A model generated the notes under the pieces. The model was not told the origin of the DNA, searched no databases, and worked only from the letters and a program-made list of their open reading frames with translations. Shown piece after piece: positions 43,265-52,269 of a DNA stretch of 64,000 bases (the first letter of the stretch is position 1; the number at the start of each line of letters is the position of its first letter). This DNA comes from VRUE01 sp963732225. GTDB lineage: Bacteria; Actinomycetota; Thermoleophilia; Solirubrobacterales; 70-9. The DNA is taken from positions 1,054,001 through 1,118,000 of the forward strand of contig CAVSYR010000002.1 of the NCBI GenBank assembly GCA_963732225.1, read 5' to 3'. Made by a program: the position numbers and the translations under genes.

Positions 43265-43594
43265 CTAGTCCCCGAGGGGCACTCCAGTAATCCGCTTGTG
43301 GCCCTTGCGATATTCATCGCGACCATGGCCGGGAATGAACGTCCAGCCGTGAGATTCGCCGCGCATACTTGATCTGATCACTCGCCGCGCCGCTGAGCAG
43401 CTGAGACCGTAGGCGTGGATATCTCCATAGCCGCCACCGACGCTTGACCCAACGTGACCACAGGAGTGACGAGGGCGCTCTCGGAGCTGGCCTGCAGATG
43501 CGGACCCGATCGGAGCCAAGATCGCCAAAGCGACGATGAGGACGGTAGCGAGAGAGCCAGGATGCGGGGTATGTCGCTTGCCAAGCGCGAGCAT
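43265..43594 (-). CDS. Exported small protein with the Cys-containing domain (single copy)
   Basis: 109 residues. Signal peptide VLIVALAILAPIGSASA is followed by CGHVGSSVGGGYGDIHAYG and LSCSAARRVIRSS, then HGWTFIPGH. The pattern C-G...I..x..V/L-x-C-xx-A-xx-V...GW is shared with the next two genes; here the final Cys is Phe. No known family recognised. The local GC content is lower than the surroundings. Confidence 0.65.
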   Translation of the reverse strand: MLALGKRHTPHPGSLATVLIVALAILAPIGSASAGQLRERPRHSCGHVGSSVGGGYGDIHAYGLSCSAARRVIRSSMRGESHGWTFIPGHGRDEYRKGHKRITGVPLGD

Positions 43595-43660
43595 TCACGC
43601 GAGCCTAGGACATATCTGAAAAAGTTGGCTGGAGGTGTTGTCTTCTCGTAGGGTGGGCTG

Positions 43661-44467
43661 ATGGATCGGCCGAGATCGAGACACACACTGGTATTTGTCT
43701 CTGCCGTCGCAGTGCTGGGCGTGGTTCTTATCTGCTGCCTTTCTCCTGCCCAGGCTGCTGCGGCCAGAGATTGCGGTCATCGCAGGGTGCAGACGAAGAT
43801 CGGGCTGGTCAAGCTCTACTTTCGGGTTCGCGGTCCTGTGCGATGCCGAGCGGCAAAGAAGGTAGTGCGGAGCTACTTCCACCAGCCAACCTCGGCATGC
43901 GTCGGTTCTGGTTGCTTCATTCACCTTGCTTCTGGCTGGAACTGCCACGCGGCACCGGGCGAAGTGACCGTGCACCAGGGCTCTGTGGCTGCCTGTGCTC
44001 GCAACCACGACTTCGAGCGAATTGCCACCTCTCGCTTTCCCGATCGAGGATTCGAGTTGATTTGGGATCCGACGGTAGTCAAGCCTTCAGTGGAGAACAG
44101 ATCAATGCCGCGGTACCGACATTGCGGGTCGTTTCAGGCCCGATATCGCATCCACGTTCTTGCTCGTCATGTCTCGTGCCGAAAGGCTAGGAGGGTTCAG
44201 AAGGAGTACTGGCTGGCGCCAGAAAGCGAGAAGGAACTGGTCGGTCCGGATGAATACAACGGCTACGTTCGTTTGAAGCGTTTTCCCGGTTGGCGCTGTA
44301 CCTCTGGCGCACGGCTGGTGCTTGCGTCAAGGGCAGAAAGGAAGCCAGCTATTTCACTTCTTAGGACGACGGTCACGATGGACCAGAGCCCGAGTGATCC
44401 GGCCTATAAGCCGCGAGTGCTGGGGGTGGCAGGTGAATCTGGACCCGGGTCAGTTCCCTGCGAATGA
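43661..44467 (+). CDS. Exported protein with two copies of the Cys-containing domain
   Basis: 268 residues. A signal peptide (AVAVLGVVLICCLSPAQA) precedes two repeats: first CGHRRVQTKIGLVKLYF, VRCRAAKKVVRSYF and SGWNCHA; second CGSFQARYRIHVLARHVSC, RKARRVQKEYW and PGWRCTSG. Each copy probably forms one disulfide-linked small fold. Function unknown. Divergent from the single-copy gene, 66 nt apart, and convergent with the cutinase gene. Confidence 0.7.
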   Translation: MDRPRSRHTLVFVSAVAVLGVVLICCLSPAQAAAARDCGHRRVQTKIGLVKLYFRVRGPVRCRAAKKVVRSYFHQPTSACVGSGCFIHLASGWNCHAAPGEVTVHQGSVAACARNHDFERIATSRFPDRGFELIWDPTVVKPSVENRSMPRYRHCGSFQARYRIHVLARHVSCRKARRVQKEYWLAPESEKELVGPDEYNGYVRLKRFPGWRCTSGARLVLASRAERKPAISLLRTTVTMDQSPSDPAYKPRVLGVAGESGPGSVPCE

Positions 44468-44468
44468 C

Positions 44469-45704
44469 TCACTTGGCCCGACCGGCGTCACCGCCGAAGA
44501 TAAAGCTGAAGCGACGGTGGGTGTGTCGGTAGCGACAGTGGGTCGCGGAGGCGCCATTTGGATACTGACAGTGCCAGCCGTGGGGCATCGGATCGCCTGC
44601 GTAGAACTCGCCGCCGATTTCCGCGGCGCGCTTGCAGTTGATTCGCTGAACCCGCATATCTTCGATGATCAATCCGTAGCCGCCGTTCTTCGGTGAATAG
44701 CCAAGCGGCCCTGAGCACTTCTTCAGAGCGGACGCGGTGGCTGGAACCGCCGAGCCGGCAAGGTCCCGAGGGCGGGCATCAGCGGTCAGGCCCATTTCCC
44801 GTGCGAGCCAGCTGACGGCGCTATCGAGGTAGTTTCGCTGCGGTGGCACCTTGTAGGCCGAGTGGAGGTGAGACCCATTCTCGTAGAAAGCGAGCGCCCC
44901 GACATCGGTGCGCAGCTTGAAGTCGCAGACCAGGTCGTTCGCGACGCAAATCTCGGCTGTCGTTTCCGGTTCGACCACATCGCGAGGTTTGATTCCGTGC
45001 AGGCTAACCTGGATTCCCTCTCCGCTCCTCGGGGCTCCACCGAACGATTTGGCGGCCGAATTGGGCGCGCGATCTCCGTCACCCAAGAGCAGAGTTCCGC
45101 CGATCGCGTCGAGGACATCTTCGTGACCGTCCTGCTCCAGGCGCAGCTCCGCCTGGTGGATGGCCATCGCACCTTGCGAGTAACCCGCCAGTACGAATTC
45201 GATTTCCGGACATGCGGTCAGCTCTGTTTCTAGCTCCACGATGGTTTGCGAAACGCCCAGCTTGATGCTGGCGAGGTACGGTTTGGCGTGCCGCGCGTAA
45301 TAAAGCGCCGCGGCTCCGCTCAACCCGGCGACACCCGCCGCCGGGTTGCCGAGCCCGAGCCCGCCGGCCGAGGCCATTGCCGCTAGTTCTGCCTTGCTCG
45401 GCACCAGCTCGGAGACCGAGTCGGCGCTGTAGATGACCGGCAGGCTTCGCATTTCTTCGCCGTAGGCGTCGACCAGCGCGCCGAGCCCGCCGGCCATGTA
45501 GTTGACAGGGGCTCCCATGCCACGCTCGTAGGGAACCCGCTTGTGATTCTGGGTGATTTCGGCTGGTTCGCCAGAGCCGCGGGCCCCGATGAACATCACA
45601 TCCGGGCAGGCGTGGGTATTGGCCAATGCGGGCGTGCTCCAAGGGCAAGAGACGCTAAGTGCAATGCCAAGGGTCACGGTGAGACCGACAATCGGTATGC
45701 GCAT
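44469..45704 (-). CDS. Cutinase-family esterase with the Cys-containing domain at its C-terminus
   Basis: 411 residues. Signal peptide to about residue 30, then CPDVMFIGARGSGEP (cutinase start), nucleophile elbow VLAGYSQGAM with Ser176, and NDLVCDFKLR...GSHLHSAY supplying the Asp/His and a disulfide. Cutinases cut lipid or polyester bonds outside the cell. After an Ala-rich linker, the last 80 residues carry the shared domain: CSGPLGYS, VQRINCKRAAEIGGEFY, PHGWHCQYP. This ties the three neighbours together. Confidence 0.88.
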   Translation of the reverse strand: MRIPIVGLTVTLGIALSVSCPWSTPALANTHACPDVMFIGARGSGEPAEITQNHKRVPYERGMGAPVNYMAGGLGALVDAYGEEMRSLPVIYSADSVSELVPSKAELAAMASAGGLGLGNPAAGVAGLSGAAALYYARHAKPYLASIKLGVSQTIVELETELTACPEIEFVLAGYSQGAMAIHQAELRLEQDGHEDVLDAIGGTLLLGDGDRAPNSAAKSFGGAPRSGEGIQVSLHGIKPRDVVEPETTAEICVANDLVCDFKLRTDVGALAFYENGSHLHSAYKVPPQRNYLDSAVSWLAREMGLTADARPRDLAGSAVPATASALKKCSGPLGYSPKNGGYGLIIEDMRVQRINCKRAAEIGGEFYAGDPMPHGWHCQYPNGASATHCRYRHTHRRFSFIFGGDAGRAK

Positions 45705-45790
45705 TTGGCGAGCCTAACCCTGATCTCACGTTCGCGCCGATCCGCTCGTTTATATGGGTGGAAGATAAGTATCCGAAGAGGAGCCACGGA

Positions 45791-46303
45791 ATGACCGCAA
45801 CCCACACCACGATCGACTCGCCGATTGGGGAGCTGACGCTTGTTGCCCGCGATGACGTGCTCAGCGGCATCTACTTCCCGGGCCACTGGCACATGCCGGC
45901 TGCTGAGGTGTTCGGGGTACGTGTGGAGGGCGGCTTTGAGGAGGTGCGGCAGCAACTGAACGAGTACTTCGCCGGCGAGCGGACCGAGTTCGAGTTGGCG
46001 ACGATGGTCGCCGGGGAGGAGTTCCGGCGGCGGGTCTGGAAGCTGATCGACCGCATTCCCTACGGGCAGACCACCACCTACGGCGAGATGGCGCAGGAGC
46101 TGGGCGACCCGGCACTGGCGCGTGAGGTCGGCGCCGCCGTCGGCCGCAACCCGCTCTCGATCGTGGTCCCCTGTCACCGGGTGGTCGGCAAGGACGGCAA
46201 GCTCACCGGCTACGCCGGTGGTTTGGAGCGTAAGCGCTTTTTGCTCGAGCTGGAGGGCGCCGGTGAGCGGGTCGAAGCAGAGCAGCTGTCACTGGCCGGC
46301 TGA
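45791..46303 (+). CDS. ogt: Methylated-DNA-protein-cysteine methyltransferase
   Basis: 170 residues from ATG 45791 with GAGGAG upstream. IVVPCHRVVGKDGKLTGYAGG is the active-site block, where Cys in PCHRV accepts the O6-methyl group from guanine. RIPYGQTTTYGEMAQ is the DNA-binding helix-turn-helix region. A suicidal DNA repair protein. Single gene. Confidence 0.96.
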   Translation: MTATHTTIDSPIGELTLVARDDVLSGIYFPGHWHMPAAEVFGVRVEGGFEEVRQQLNEYFAGERTEFELATMVAGEEFRRRVWKLIDRIPYGQTTTYGEMAQELGDPALAREVGAAVGRNPLSIVVPCHRVVGKDGKLTGYAGGLERKRFLLELEGAGERVEAEQLSLAG

Positions 46304-46318
46304 GCCGGTGGGGCGTAT

Positions 46319-47101
46319 CTAGGCGCGCTTGATCACGTGGGCCGCGAGGTCCGCGGGCGCGCCCTTGGCGCGGAAGCGGCGGTTCTTGGCGCTGACCGTG
46401 GTCGGGTCGATCGCCGCGAGGGTTGAGTCGGAGATGAGGATCTCGCCGGGCTTGGCTGCCTCGGCGAGGCGGGCGGCGACGTTGACGTCGACGCCGAAGT
46501 AGTCGCCGCCGAGCTTGCGCGGCCGGCCGATGTGGATGCCGGTGCGCAACTGCGGCCGGTACCCCTCGACTTCGATCAGCGCCGTCCGCTCATGGGCGGT
46601 GAAGGCGGCCTCGACCGCGTTGCCACCGTCCCAGAAAGCTCCCATCAGGCCGTCGCCGAGCCGCTTCACGACCTCGCCGCGGCGCTCGAGGATCGGCGGC
46701 TCGACCGCTTTGCTGAAGTCGCGCAGCAACCGCACCGCCTGCCGGTCTCCGGCCTCCAGGGCCCAGCTTGAGAAGCCGACCAGGTCGGTGAAGAGGATCG
46801 CCACGTCAACCTTGCCGCGGCCGCGGTCCTGGCGCTCCGACAGCCGCTGCCAGGCCTGCAGGGCGGTCAGGCTGAGCTCGCCGAGGACGCCCGGCTCGGC
46901 GGCGCGGGAGGCGACCAACTGTCGGGCCGCCAGGTCGGCGGGGCGACCACGGGAGGTGGAGAGCATCTCGACGAACTCGTCATCGCCCAGCGTCTGCTCC
47001 CGCGCCTGCCGCGCCGAGGCGACCAGCTTCGGGTGCCGGTTGAGCCGGCGCGCCTTGGCGGCGATCCGCTTTGGCAGTGGCTCCTGGGGAGTCTCGTCCA
47101 C
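46319..47101 (-). CDS. Class III adenylate/guanylate cyclase-domain protein
   Basis: 260 residues. An N-terminal helical part of about 95 residues leads into the cyclase domain: VAILFTDLVGFSSWALEAG (first metal Asp), VVKRLGDGLMGAF (second metal Asp) and GDYFGVDVNVAARLAEAA (transition-state Asn and Arg). It likely makes cAMP. No membrane segment; the N-terminal part may be a sensor or a dimer region. On the same strand, 28 nt separate it from the TauE gene. Confidence 0.9.
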   Translation of the reverse strand: MDETPQEPLPKRIAAKARRLNRHPKLVASARQAREQTLGDDEFVEMLSTSRGRPADLAARQLVASRAAEPGVLGELSLTALQAWQRLSERQDRGRGKVDVAILFTDLVGFSSWALEAGDRQAVRLLRDFSKAVEPPILERRGEVVKRLGDGLMGAFWDGGNAVEAAFTAHERTALIEVEGYRPQLRTGIHIGRPRKLGGDYFGVDVNVAARLAEAAKPGEILISDSTLAAIDPTTVSAKNRRFRAKGAPADLAAHVIKRA

Positions 47102-47129
47102 GGTGTCAGCCTAAGGCGATGGCGCCTGC

Positions 47130-47906
47130 TCAGGTGAGGCCAAGGACTGCGTAGCGCAGCCCGAGCGCCAGGGCCAGAAGGCCGAGCCCGCGCCGCAGGA
47201 GCTGCTCGGGTAGCCGTGACTGCAGCCGAGCGCCGAGGTAGGCGCCAGCGAGTCCCCCGACGCCCATGCCGATGCCGAGCGCCCAGTCCGGAGCCAGGTC
47301 ACCGTTGCCGCCGACGCTGAGCAGCGAGAACGTCAGCACCCCTACGATCGAGGTAAGGAAGGTTGCCGCCAGCGCTGCCGGCGCGACCTCGAACACCGAG
47401 AAGCCGAGGCCGACCAGGATCGGCCCGAGGATCGAGCCGCCGCCGATTCCGTAGATGCCACCGACGGTCCCGACTCCCAGGGCCAGCAGGGTGATCTGGC
47501 GACGGCGATCGCGATCGGGTGGTCCGGCGGCACGCGGCGGGCTGGCGAAGGCGAGCCACGCCCCCAGTGGGACCAGGACGGCGGCGACGACGAGCAGGAA
47601 CGAGTCGGCCTGGTCGAGGAGCTTGACCCGGATCACCGCTCCGACGACGACTCCCGGCAGGGTGCCGAGGACCAGCAGGCGGGTCAGCGGCGAGGCCAGG
47701 CGCTGCTCGCGGTGGAACTGGAGCAGGGCGCCGGGAATCGCAATCAGGTTGTAGAGAAGGTTGGTTGGCGTGACCGCCGGACTTGGCGTGTGCAGGACGC
47801 TGATCTGGACCGGGACCAGGAAGACCGCGCCGGAGACGCCGACCGGCGTGGTGAGCACAGCGATGCAGAAGGCGATGCCCGCGCCGAGGGCGGCGTCGGC
47901 CAGCAT
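47130..47906 (-). CDS. TauE/SafE-family permease
   Basis: 258 residues with about eight membrane segments. AVTPTNLLYNLIAIPGALLQ and the paired GIYGIGGGSILGPILVGLG are the duplicated family motifs. Such proteins export sulfite, sulfoacetate or other anions. It lies 6 nt after the MgtC gene and is probably co-transcribed. A link to the sulfate-ester genes at 11-15 kb is not shown. Confidence 0.92.
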   Translation of the reverse strand: MLADAALGAGIAFCIAVLTTPVGVSGAVFLVPVQISVLHTPSPAVTPTNLLYNLIAIPGALLQFHREQRLASPLTRLLVLGTLPGVVVGAVIRVKLLDQADSFLLVVAAVLVPLGAWLAFASPPRAAGPPDRDRRRQITLLALGVGTVGGIYGIGGGSILGPILVGLGFSVFEVAPAALAATFLTSIVGVLTFSLLSVGGNGDLAPDWALGIGMGVGGLAGAYLGARLQSRLPEQLLRRGLGLLALALGLRYAVLGLT

Positions 47907-47912
47907 CCCGGC

Positions 47913-48617
47913 TCAGTCGAACATCTCGTTGACGTCGCCGGCGGCGACGCTGAGGACGCCGCCGATCTCACCCAGCTCGGCGGCAAGCGCGGCCACCGAG
48001 CCGCCGCCGTGGACCTCGAGCGCGACGGCAACCGCGCCGGGGTGCCCGCCCGGCCCGCCCTCGGCGCGGTCGACGTTGACGTCGGCGACCTTGAAATCGC
48101 GCGAGGTGCAGGCGGCGAGGACGCGGCGCAGGATTCCCCGTCCGTCCTCGTAGACGAGGCGCAGGGCCGAAGGCGCGTAGGGCGAGGCCGGCAGTCGCCT
48201 CGCCAGTGGGGCGAGGCCGAAGACGACCGCGAAGTAGGCGACCGTGGTCGCGATCGCGAGGACCGGGAGCGAGGCGCCGCATGCGGCGCCGACCGCGGCG
48301 GTCAGCCAGACGCCGGCGGCGGTGGTCAGGCCGCGCACCGAGTCGCGGCGGACGAAGATCAGGCCGGCGCCGATGAAGCCGATGCCGGAGACGATCTGGG
48401 CGGCCACCCGGGAGGGGTCGAGGACGACCGTTTTCGGCTCCAGCACGTCGAAGAAGCCGTACTTGCTGATCAGCATGAAGAGCGCCGAGCCAACGCCGAC
48501 GAGGGTGTAGGTGCGCAGGCCGGCGCTCTTCTGCGCCAGCTCCCGCTCCAGGCCGATTGCCGAGGAGAGGGCAAGGGCTAGGCCCAGGCGCCAGATCAGG
48601 TCCCACTCATTGACCAT
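47913..48617 (-). CDS. MgtC/SapB-family membrane protein
   Basis: 234 residues. Four or five N-terminal membrane segments with SSAIGLERELAQKSAGLRTY, IVSGIGFIGAGLIFVRRDSV and RGLTTAAGVWLTAAVGAACG, the MgtC core. A C-terminal soluble part (DFKVADVNVDRAEG) resembles the ACT-like MgtC tail. In pathogens MgtC limits ATP synthase and helps growth at low Mg; in soil bacteria its role is less clear. It precedes the TauE gene. Confidence 0.93.
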   Translation of the reverse strand: MVNEWDLIWRLGLALALSSAIGLERELAQKSAGLRTYTLVGVGSALFMLISKYGFFDVLEPKTVVLDPSRVAAQIVSGIGFIGAGLIFVRRDSVRGLTTAAGVWLTAAVGAACGASLPVLAIATTVAYFAVVFGLAPLARRLPASPYAPSALRLVYEDGRGILRRVLAACTSRDFKVADVNVDRAEGGPGGHPGAVAVALEVHGGGSVAALAAELGEIGGVLSVAAGDVNEMFD

Positions 48618-48702
48618 CCCTATTCTCTATCAAAAGCGTCAACAATTGCGATTCCGGCCAGTATCGGCCTGTCGCGAGCGGCGCTTCCGTACGATCCCGC
48701 CG

Positions 48703-50304
48703 ATGCAGATCGACGGGAGCACGCTGGAGCGGCCGGCTCCACCGCTGAACGAGCTGCTGCGGGCGGGGCTGGAAGCGCGGCCGGAGGAGGTGGCGCTGGT
48801 CTCGGCCGAGCGCGCGCTGACCTGGCGCGAGCTCGACCGGGAGAGCGTGCGGCTGGCCGGCGGCTACCGCGGGATGGGGCTGGAGGTGGGGGACCGGCTG
48901 GCCTCGCTGATGCCGAACCGGATCGATCTCGTTGTCCACTACCTGGCTTGCTTCCGCGCCGGTTTGATCGCCACGCCGCTCAACTACCGCTACACCTTCC
49001 GCGAGATCGACCACGCGCTCGAGGTCAGCGGCGCCAGGGCGCTGCTGGCGCACGTCGAGCGGGTCGAGGACGTCGGGGCGAGCCGGCTCGCCGGTGAACT
49101 CGAGCTGGGGACGACCTCCTATAGCGACGGTGGTGGGAGCGAGGAGGTGGGCGAGTGGTCCCACAGCTTCGCCGCCCTGCTCGAGCACGATCCGCTGCCC
49201 GACGAGGCGCCTCCTAACCCGAGCGAGCCGGCGGCGATCTTCTTCACCTCGGGCAGCACCGGCCCGGCCAAGGGCGTCACCCACACGCGCGAGTCGCTGC
49301 GCTGGATGATCGCCAGCGCCGCCACCGCCTTCGAGCTCGACGAGGCCGACGCCTTTCTGCCCGGCTCCTCGATGTCCCACGTCGGCTCCTTTCTCTGGGC
49401 GCTGAGCATGCTCTCGGTCGGCGGCCGTGTCGTCGTCGCCCGCACTACCGACGCCCATGAGCTGCTGCCGTTGCTGCGTGACCATCAGCCGACGGTGATG
49501 GCGATGATCCCGGCGGCGCTGCTCGCCTTGGTCCGCGATCACGACCTGAGGCCGGGTGATTTCGCCTGCCTGCGCATCTGCCGCGCGGGCTCGGACAAGG
49601 TCTCGACCGAGCTGCTCAGCGAGTTCGCCGCCGCGGCGGGCTTCCCGATCGTCGAGGGCTACGGCATGACCGAGGTCGGCCTGGCGACGCTCAACCCGCC
49701 CTCGGGCGCGATCAAGCAGGGCTCGATCGGGCCGCCGATCGGCGGCTACAGCGTCGCCCTGCGCAACGAGCACGGCGATCCGATCGAGGGCGGGGAGGTC
49801 GGCCGGATCTGGATTCGCACCCGCAGCCGCATGTCGGGCTACTGGCAGGCGCCGGAGGCGACCGCCGAGGTCGTCCTTGACGAGTGGCTCGACTCCGGCG
49901 ACCTCGCCCGCGCCGACGAGGATGGGTATCTCTGGTTTTTCGGGCGCAAGAAGCAGGTGATCGTCCACGACGGCTCCAACATCAGCCCGCTCGAGGTCGA
50001 GGCGGTGCTGGGAGAGCACCCGGCGATCGACCTGGCCGGCGTCGTCGGCATCCACGACACCGTCCACGGCGAGAACGTGCGCGCCTACGTCACCCTGCGC
50101 GAGGGCGGCGAGCGCCCCTCCAGCGCCGACCTGATCGTCTTCTGCCGCGAGCGCGTCGGCTACAAGGCGCCCGAGGAGATCATCTTCCTCGAGCAGATGC
50201 CGCTCAACCCGACCGGCAAGATCGACCGCGTGGGGCTGAAGCGGATGGCGGAAGACCACCTGCACCCGCGCGGCCTTGATGCCTCTCAGCCGCCGTCGGC
50301 CTGA
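48703..50304 (+). CDS. Acyl-CoA synthetase/AMP-dependent ligase
   Basis: 533 residues from ATG 48703. AMP-binding landmarks: FFTSGSTGPAKGVTHT (P-loop), EGYGMTEVGLATLNPP (A5), WLDSGDLARADEDGYLWFFG (A7), and PLNPTGKIDRVGLKRM with the catalytic Lys. It activates a carboxylic acid with ATP and CoA; a long- or medium-chain fatty acid is likely. No further pathway genes adjacent. Confidence 0.95.
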   Translation: MQIDGSTLERPAPPLNELLRAGLEARPEEVALVSAERALTWRELDRESVRLAGGYRGMGLEVGDRLASLMPNRIDLVVHYLACFRAGLIATPLNYRYTFREIDHALEVSGARALLAHVERVEDVGASRLAGELELGTTSYSDGGGSEEVGEWSHSFAALLEHDPLPDEAPPNPSEPAAIFFTSGSTGPAKGVTHTRESLRWMIASAATAFELDEADAFLPGSSMSHVGSFLWALSMLSVGGRVVVARTTDAHELLPLLRDHQPTVMAMIPAALLALVRDHDLRPGDFACLRICRAGSDKVSTELLSEFAAAAGFPIVEGYGMTEVGLATLNPPSGAIKQGSIGPPIGGYSVALRNEHGDPIEGGEVGRIWIRTRSRMSGYWQAPEATAEVVLDEWLDSGDLARADEDGYLWFFGRKKQVIVHDGSNISPLEVEAVLGEHPAIDLAGVVGIHDTVHGENVRAYVTLREGGERPSSADLIVFCRERVGYKAPEEIIFLEQMPLNPTGKIDRVGLKRMAEDHLHPRGLDASQPPSA

Positions 50305-50349
50305 CTACACTCGCCGCGACAATGGCCGCTTGGTGAGAGGAGAGCGCAG

Positions 50350-51834
50350 ATGAATGCAGCTTGGACGAGACGATCGAGGCTGGGCGCCACGCTGATTGCG
50401 ACGTTCCTGCTCGGACTTGCCGGTTCATCGGTGGCCAACGCCGCCAACAGCATTTACTGGGTCAACTACAACAGCGGCTCTATCTCTCACGCCAATCTCG
50501 GTGGAGGTGGGGGAGGGACTGTCTCCACAGCGGGTGCGACTCCGCTCGTCAATCCCTATGGCCTCACCTTCGACCCCAGCGCAACCAAGCTGTACGTCGC
50601 AAATGCTGAAATGAACAAGATCTCGTTCGCAAGTCTCCTGGGGGGAGCGGGCGGGGATCTCAACACGACTGGCGCCGAAACATCATTCCCCGATGGTCTC
50701 TCGATCGATCCCGTCACCCGGCGGATCTACTGGGCCAACGCTGGGAGCGATTCAATCTCCTACACGAGCCTCGACGGGGCTGGCGGCGGCAACCTGAACA
50801 CGACCGGCGCCGAAGTCGAAGGGCCGGAAGGTGTCGTCGTGGATCACGCGACAGGACGCGTCTACTGGGCAAATAACAACGGCCCGAAGATCTCTTACGC
50901 CAATCTAGATGGCAGCGGGGGTGGCAATCTGGACACCACAGGTGCCGCGGTGAACGATCCGGTTGGCGTCGCGATCGACCCGGTCGCCGGAAAGATCTAC
51001 TGGGCGAATACCGAACCAGACTCGATTGCTTTCGCCAACCTCGCCGGCGGCGGCGGAGGCACGGTCAACACCACCGGGGCGACGCTCGGCTACCCGAACG
51101 GGCTGGCGATCGACCCGACGGCGGGCCGGGTCTACTGGGCAAGCTACTTCGGCGAAGCCCTCTCCTACGCAAACTTGAACGGCAGTGGTGGCGGCAACAT
51201 CGTCACCACCGGAGCCACCGTCGACGGCCCCGCCTTCCCGATCGTGCTCGAGGACCCGATCGGCACCGGCGCCCCAGCCATCAGCGGTGGCTCGAATACG
51301 GGGTCGATCCTGACCTGCTCGCAAGGAAGCTGGGCCGCCGACCTGCCGGAAGCGTTCCTTTTCCGCGGACCCACCGCTTACGCGTATCAGTGGAGCAAGG
51401 GGGGGCAGCCAGTGGCCGGAGCCGTAGCGGCCACTTTCACGCCGACCAAGGCCGGCAGCTACGCCTGTCAGGTCGCGGCGACCAACGCATCGGGAGCAAG
51501 CTCGCAGGCTAGCGCCGCATTCAAAGTGATCGTCGCCAAAGCTCACGTGAAGAAAGTCAAGCTCAACACGCGCAAGGGAACCGCCCTTCTCTTTGTCTCG
51601 GTTTCTGGTCCGGGTCGTCTGACGCTTGGAGGTAAGGGGGTCACTCATCGGCAAAAGAGCGCCGGTAAGGCCGCGACCATGAAGCTATTGCTCAAGGTCA
51701 AGGGCAAGAAGAAGCAGCTTCTCTCACAGGAGGGCAAGGCGACACTGCGAATCAAGCTTGCCTTCAAGCCGTCAACCGGTACCGGCGCCAAGCTCTCAAA
51801 GCGGATCGTCTTGAAGAAGCAGCTGGCGCCTTAG
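50350..51834 (+). CDS. Exported six-repeat beta-propeller protein
   Basis: 494 residues, GGAGAG before the ATG. A signal peptide ends VANAANS. Six repeats of about 43 residues follow, each like IYWANxxxxxISYANLDGSG then GGNLxTTGAxxxxPxG and AIDPxxG. The YW[VA]N strand resembles LDL-receptor YWTD or NHL propeller blades. An Ig/PKD-like part with Cys pairs (LTCSQGSW and YACQVAA) and a Lys-rich tail follow. The partner is unknown. Confidence 0.85.
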   Translation: MNAAWTRRSRLGATLIATFLLGLAGSSVANAANSIYWVNYNSGSISHANLGGGGGGTVSTAGATPLVNPYGLTFDPSATKLYVANAEMNKISFASLLGGAGGDLNTTGAETSFPDGLSIDPVTRRIYWANAGSDSISYTSLDGAGGGNLNTTGAEVEGPEGVVVDHATGRVYWANNNGPKISYANLDGSGGGNLDTTGAAVNDPVGVAIDPVAGKIYWANTEPDSIAFANLAGGGGGTVNTTGATLGYPNGLAIDPTAGRVYWASYFGEALSYANLNGSGGGNIVTTGATVDGPAFPIVLEDPIGTGAPAISGGSNTGSILTCSQGSWAADLPEAFLFRGPTAYAYQWSKGGQPVAGAVAATFTPTKAGSYACQVAATNASGASSQASAAFKVIVAKAHVKKVKLNTRKGTALLFVSVSGPGRLTLGGKGVTHRQKSAGKAATMKLLLKVKGKKKQLLSQEGKATLRIKLAFKPSTGTGAKLSKRIVLKKQLAP

Positions 51835-51879
51835 ATCACACGACGTTTAGCTGGGGTCGGTGGCAGGTAGATTCGATTC

Positions 51880-52269
51880 GTGCCTCGGAAAAGCCCCACG
51901 GTCAGCGTCATGACCATCGCGGTGCTTACTTCCCGCATCGCCTATGGCGCGGCCTTGCTCGTCTCACCGGACAAGGTCGCGGCGAACCGCTGGCTTGGAG
52001 CGGATGCGCGGCGGCCGGCGGCCGTGGTGCCGCTGCGCGGGCTCGGCGCCCGCGAGGTCGCTTTGCACGGAGTCGCGCTGGCCACATTCCTGCGCGGGGC
52101 GCCGATTCGTCCCTTCCTCGTTGCCAGCATCGCCGGCGACCTCGCCGACATTGGCGCGACCACGCTCTCGCGCAACGGCCTGCCAGCGAACAGCGCGCCG
52201 GCAACCGCGGCCGTGGCCGGCGGATCACTGCTGCTCAGTGCCTTGGTCGCCGCGCTCAGCGAGGAGTAG
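51880..52269 (+). CDS. Small membrane protein (DUF4267-like)
   Basis: 129 residues from GTG 51880, about four hydrophobic segments: VLTSRIAYGAALLVSP, GAREVALHGVALATFL, PFLVASIAGDLADIGATT and a final VAGGSLLLSALVAALS. The layout and SPDKVAANRWLG stretch recall uncharacterised four-TM proteins. Its last G is the first base of the ligase gene's GTG, so the two are probably coupled. Confidence 0.7.
   Translation: MPRKSPTVSVMTIAVLTSRIAYGAALLVSPDKVAANRWLGADARRPAAVVPLRGLGAREVALHGVALATFLRGAPIRPFLVASIAGDLADIGATTLSRNGLPANSAPATAAVAGGSLLLSALVAALSEE

Noticed and set aside
48607..50265. 552-residue open frame antisense to the acyl-CoA ligase gene
   Set aside because: The sense frame has all AMP-ligase motifs; the antisense protein is low-complexity and unrecognisable.
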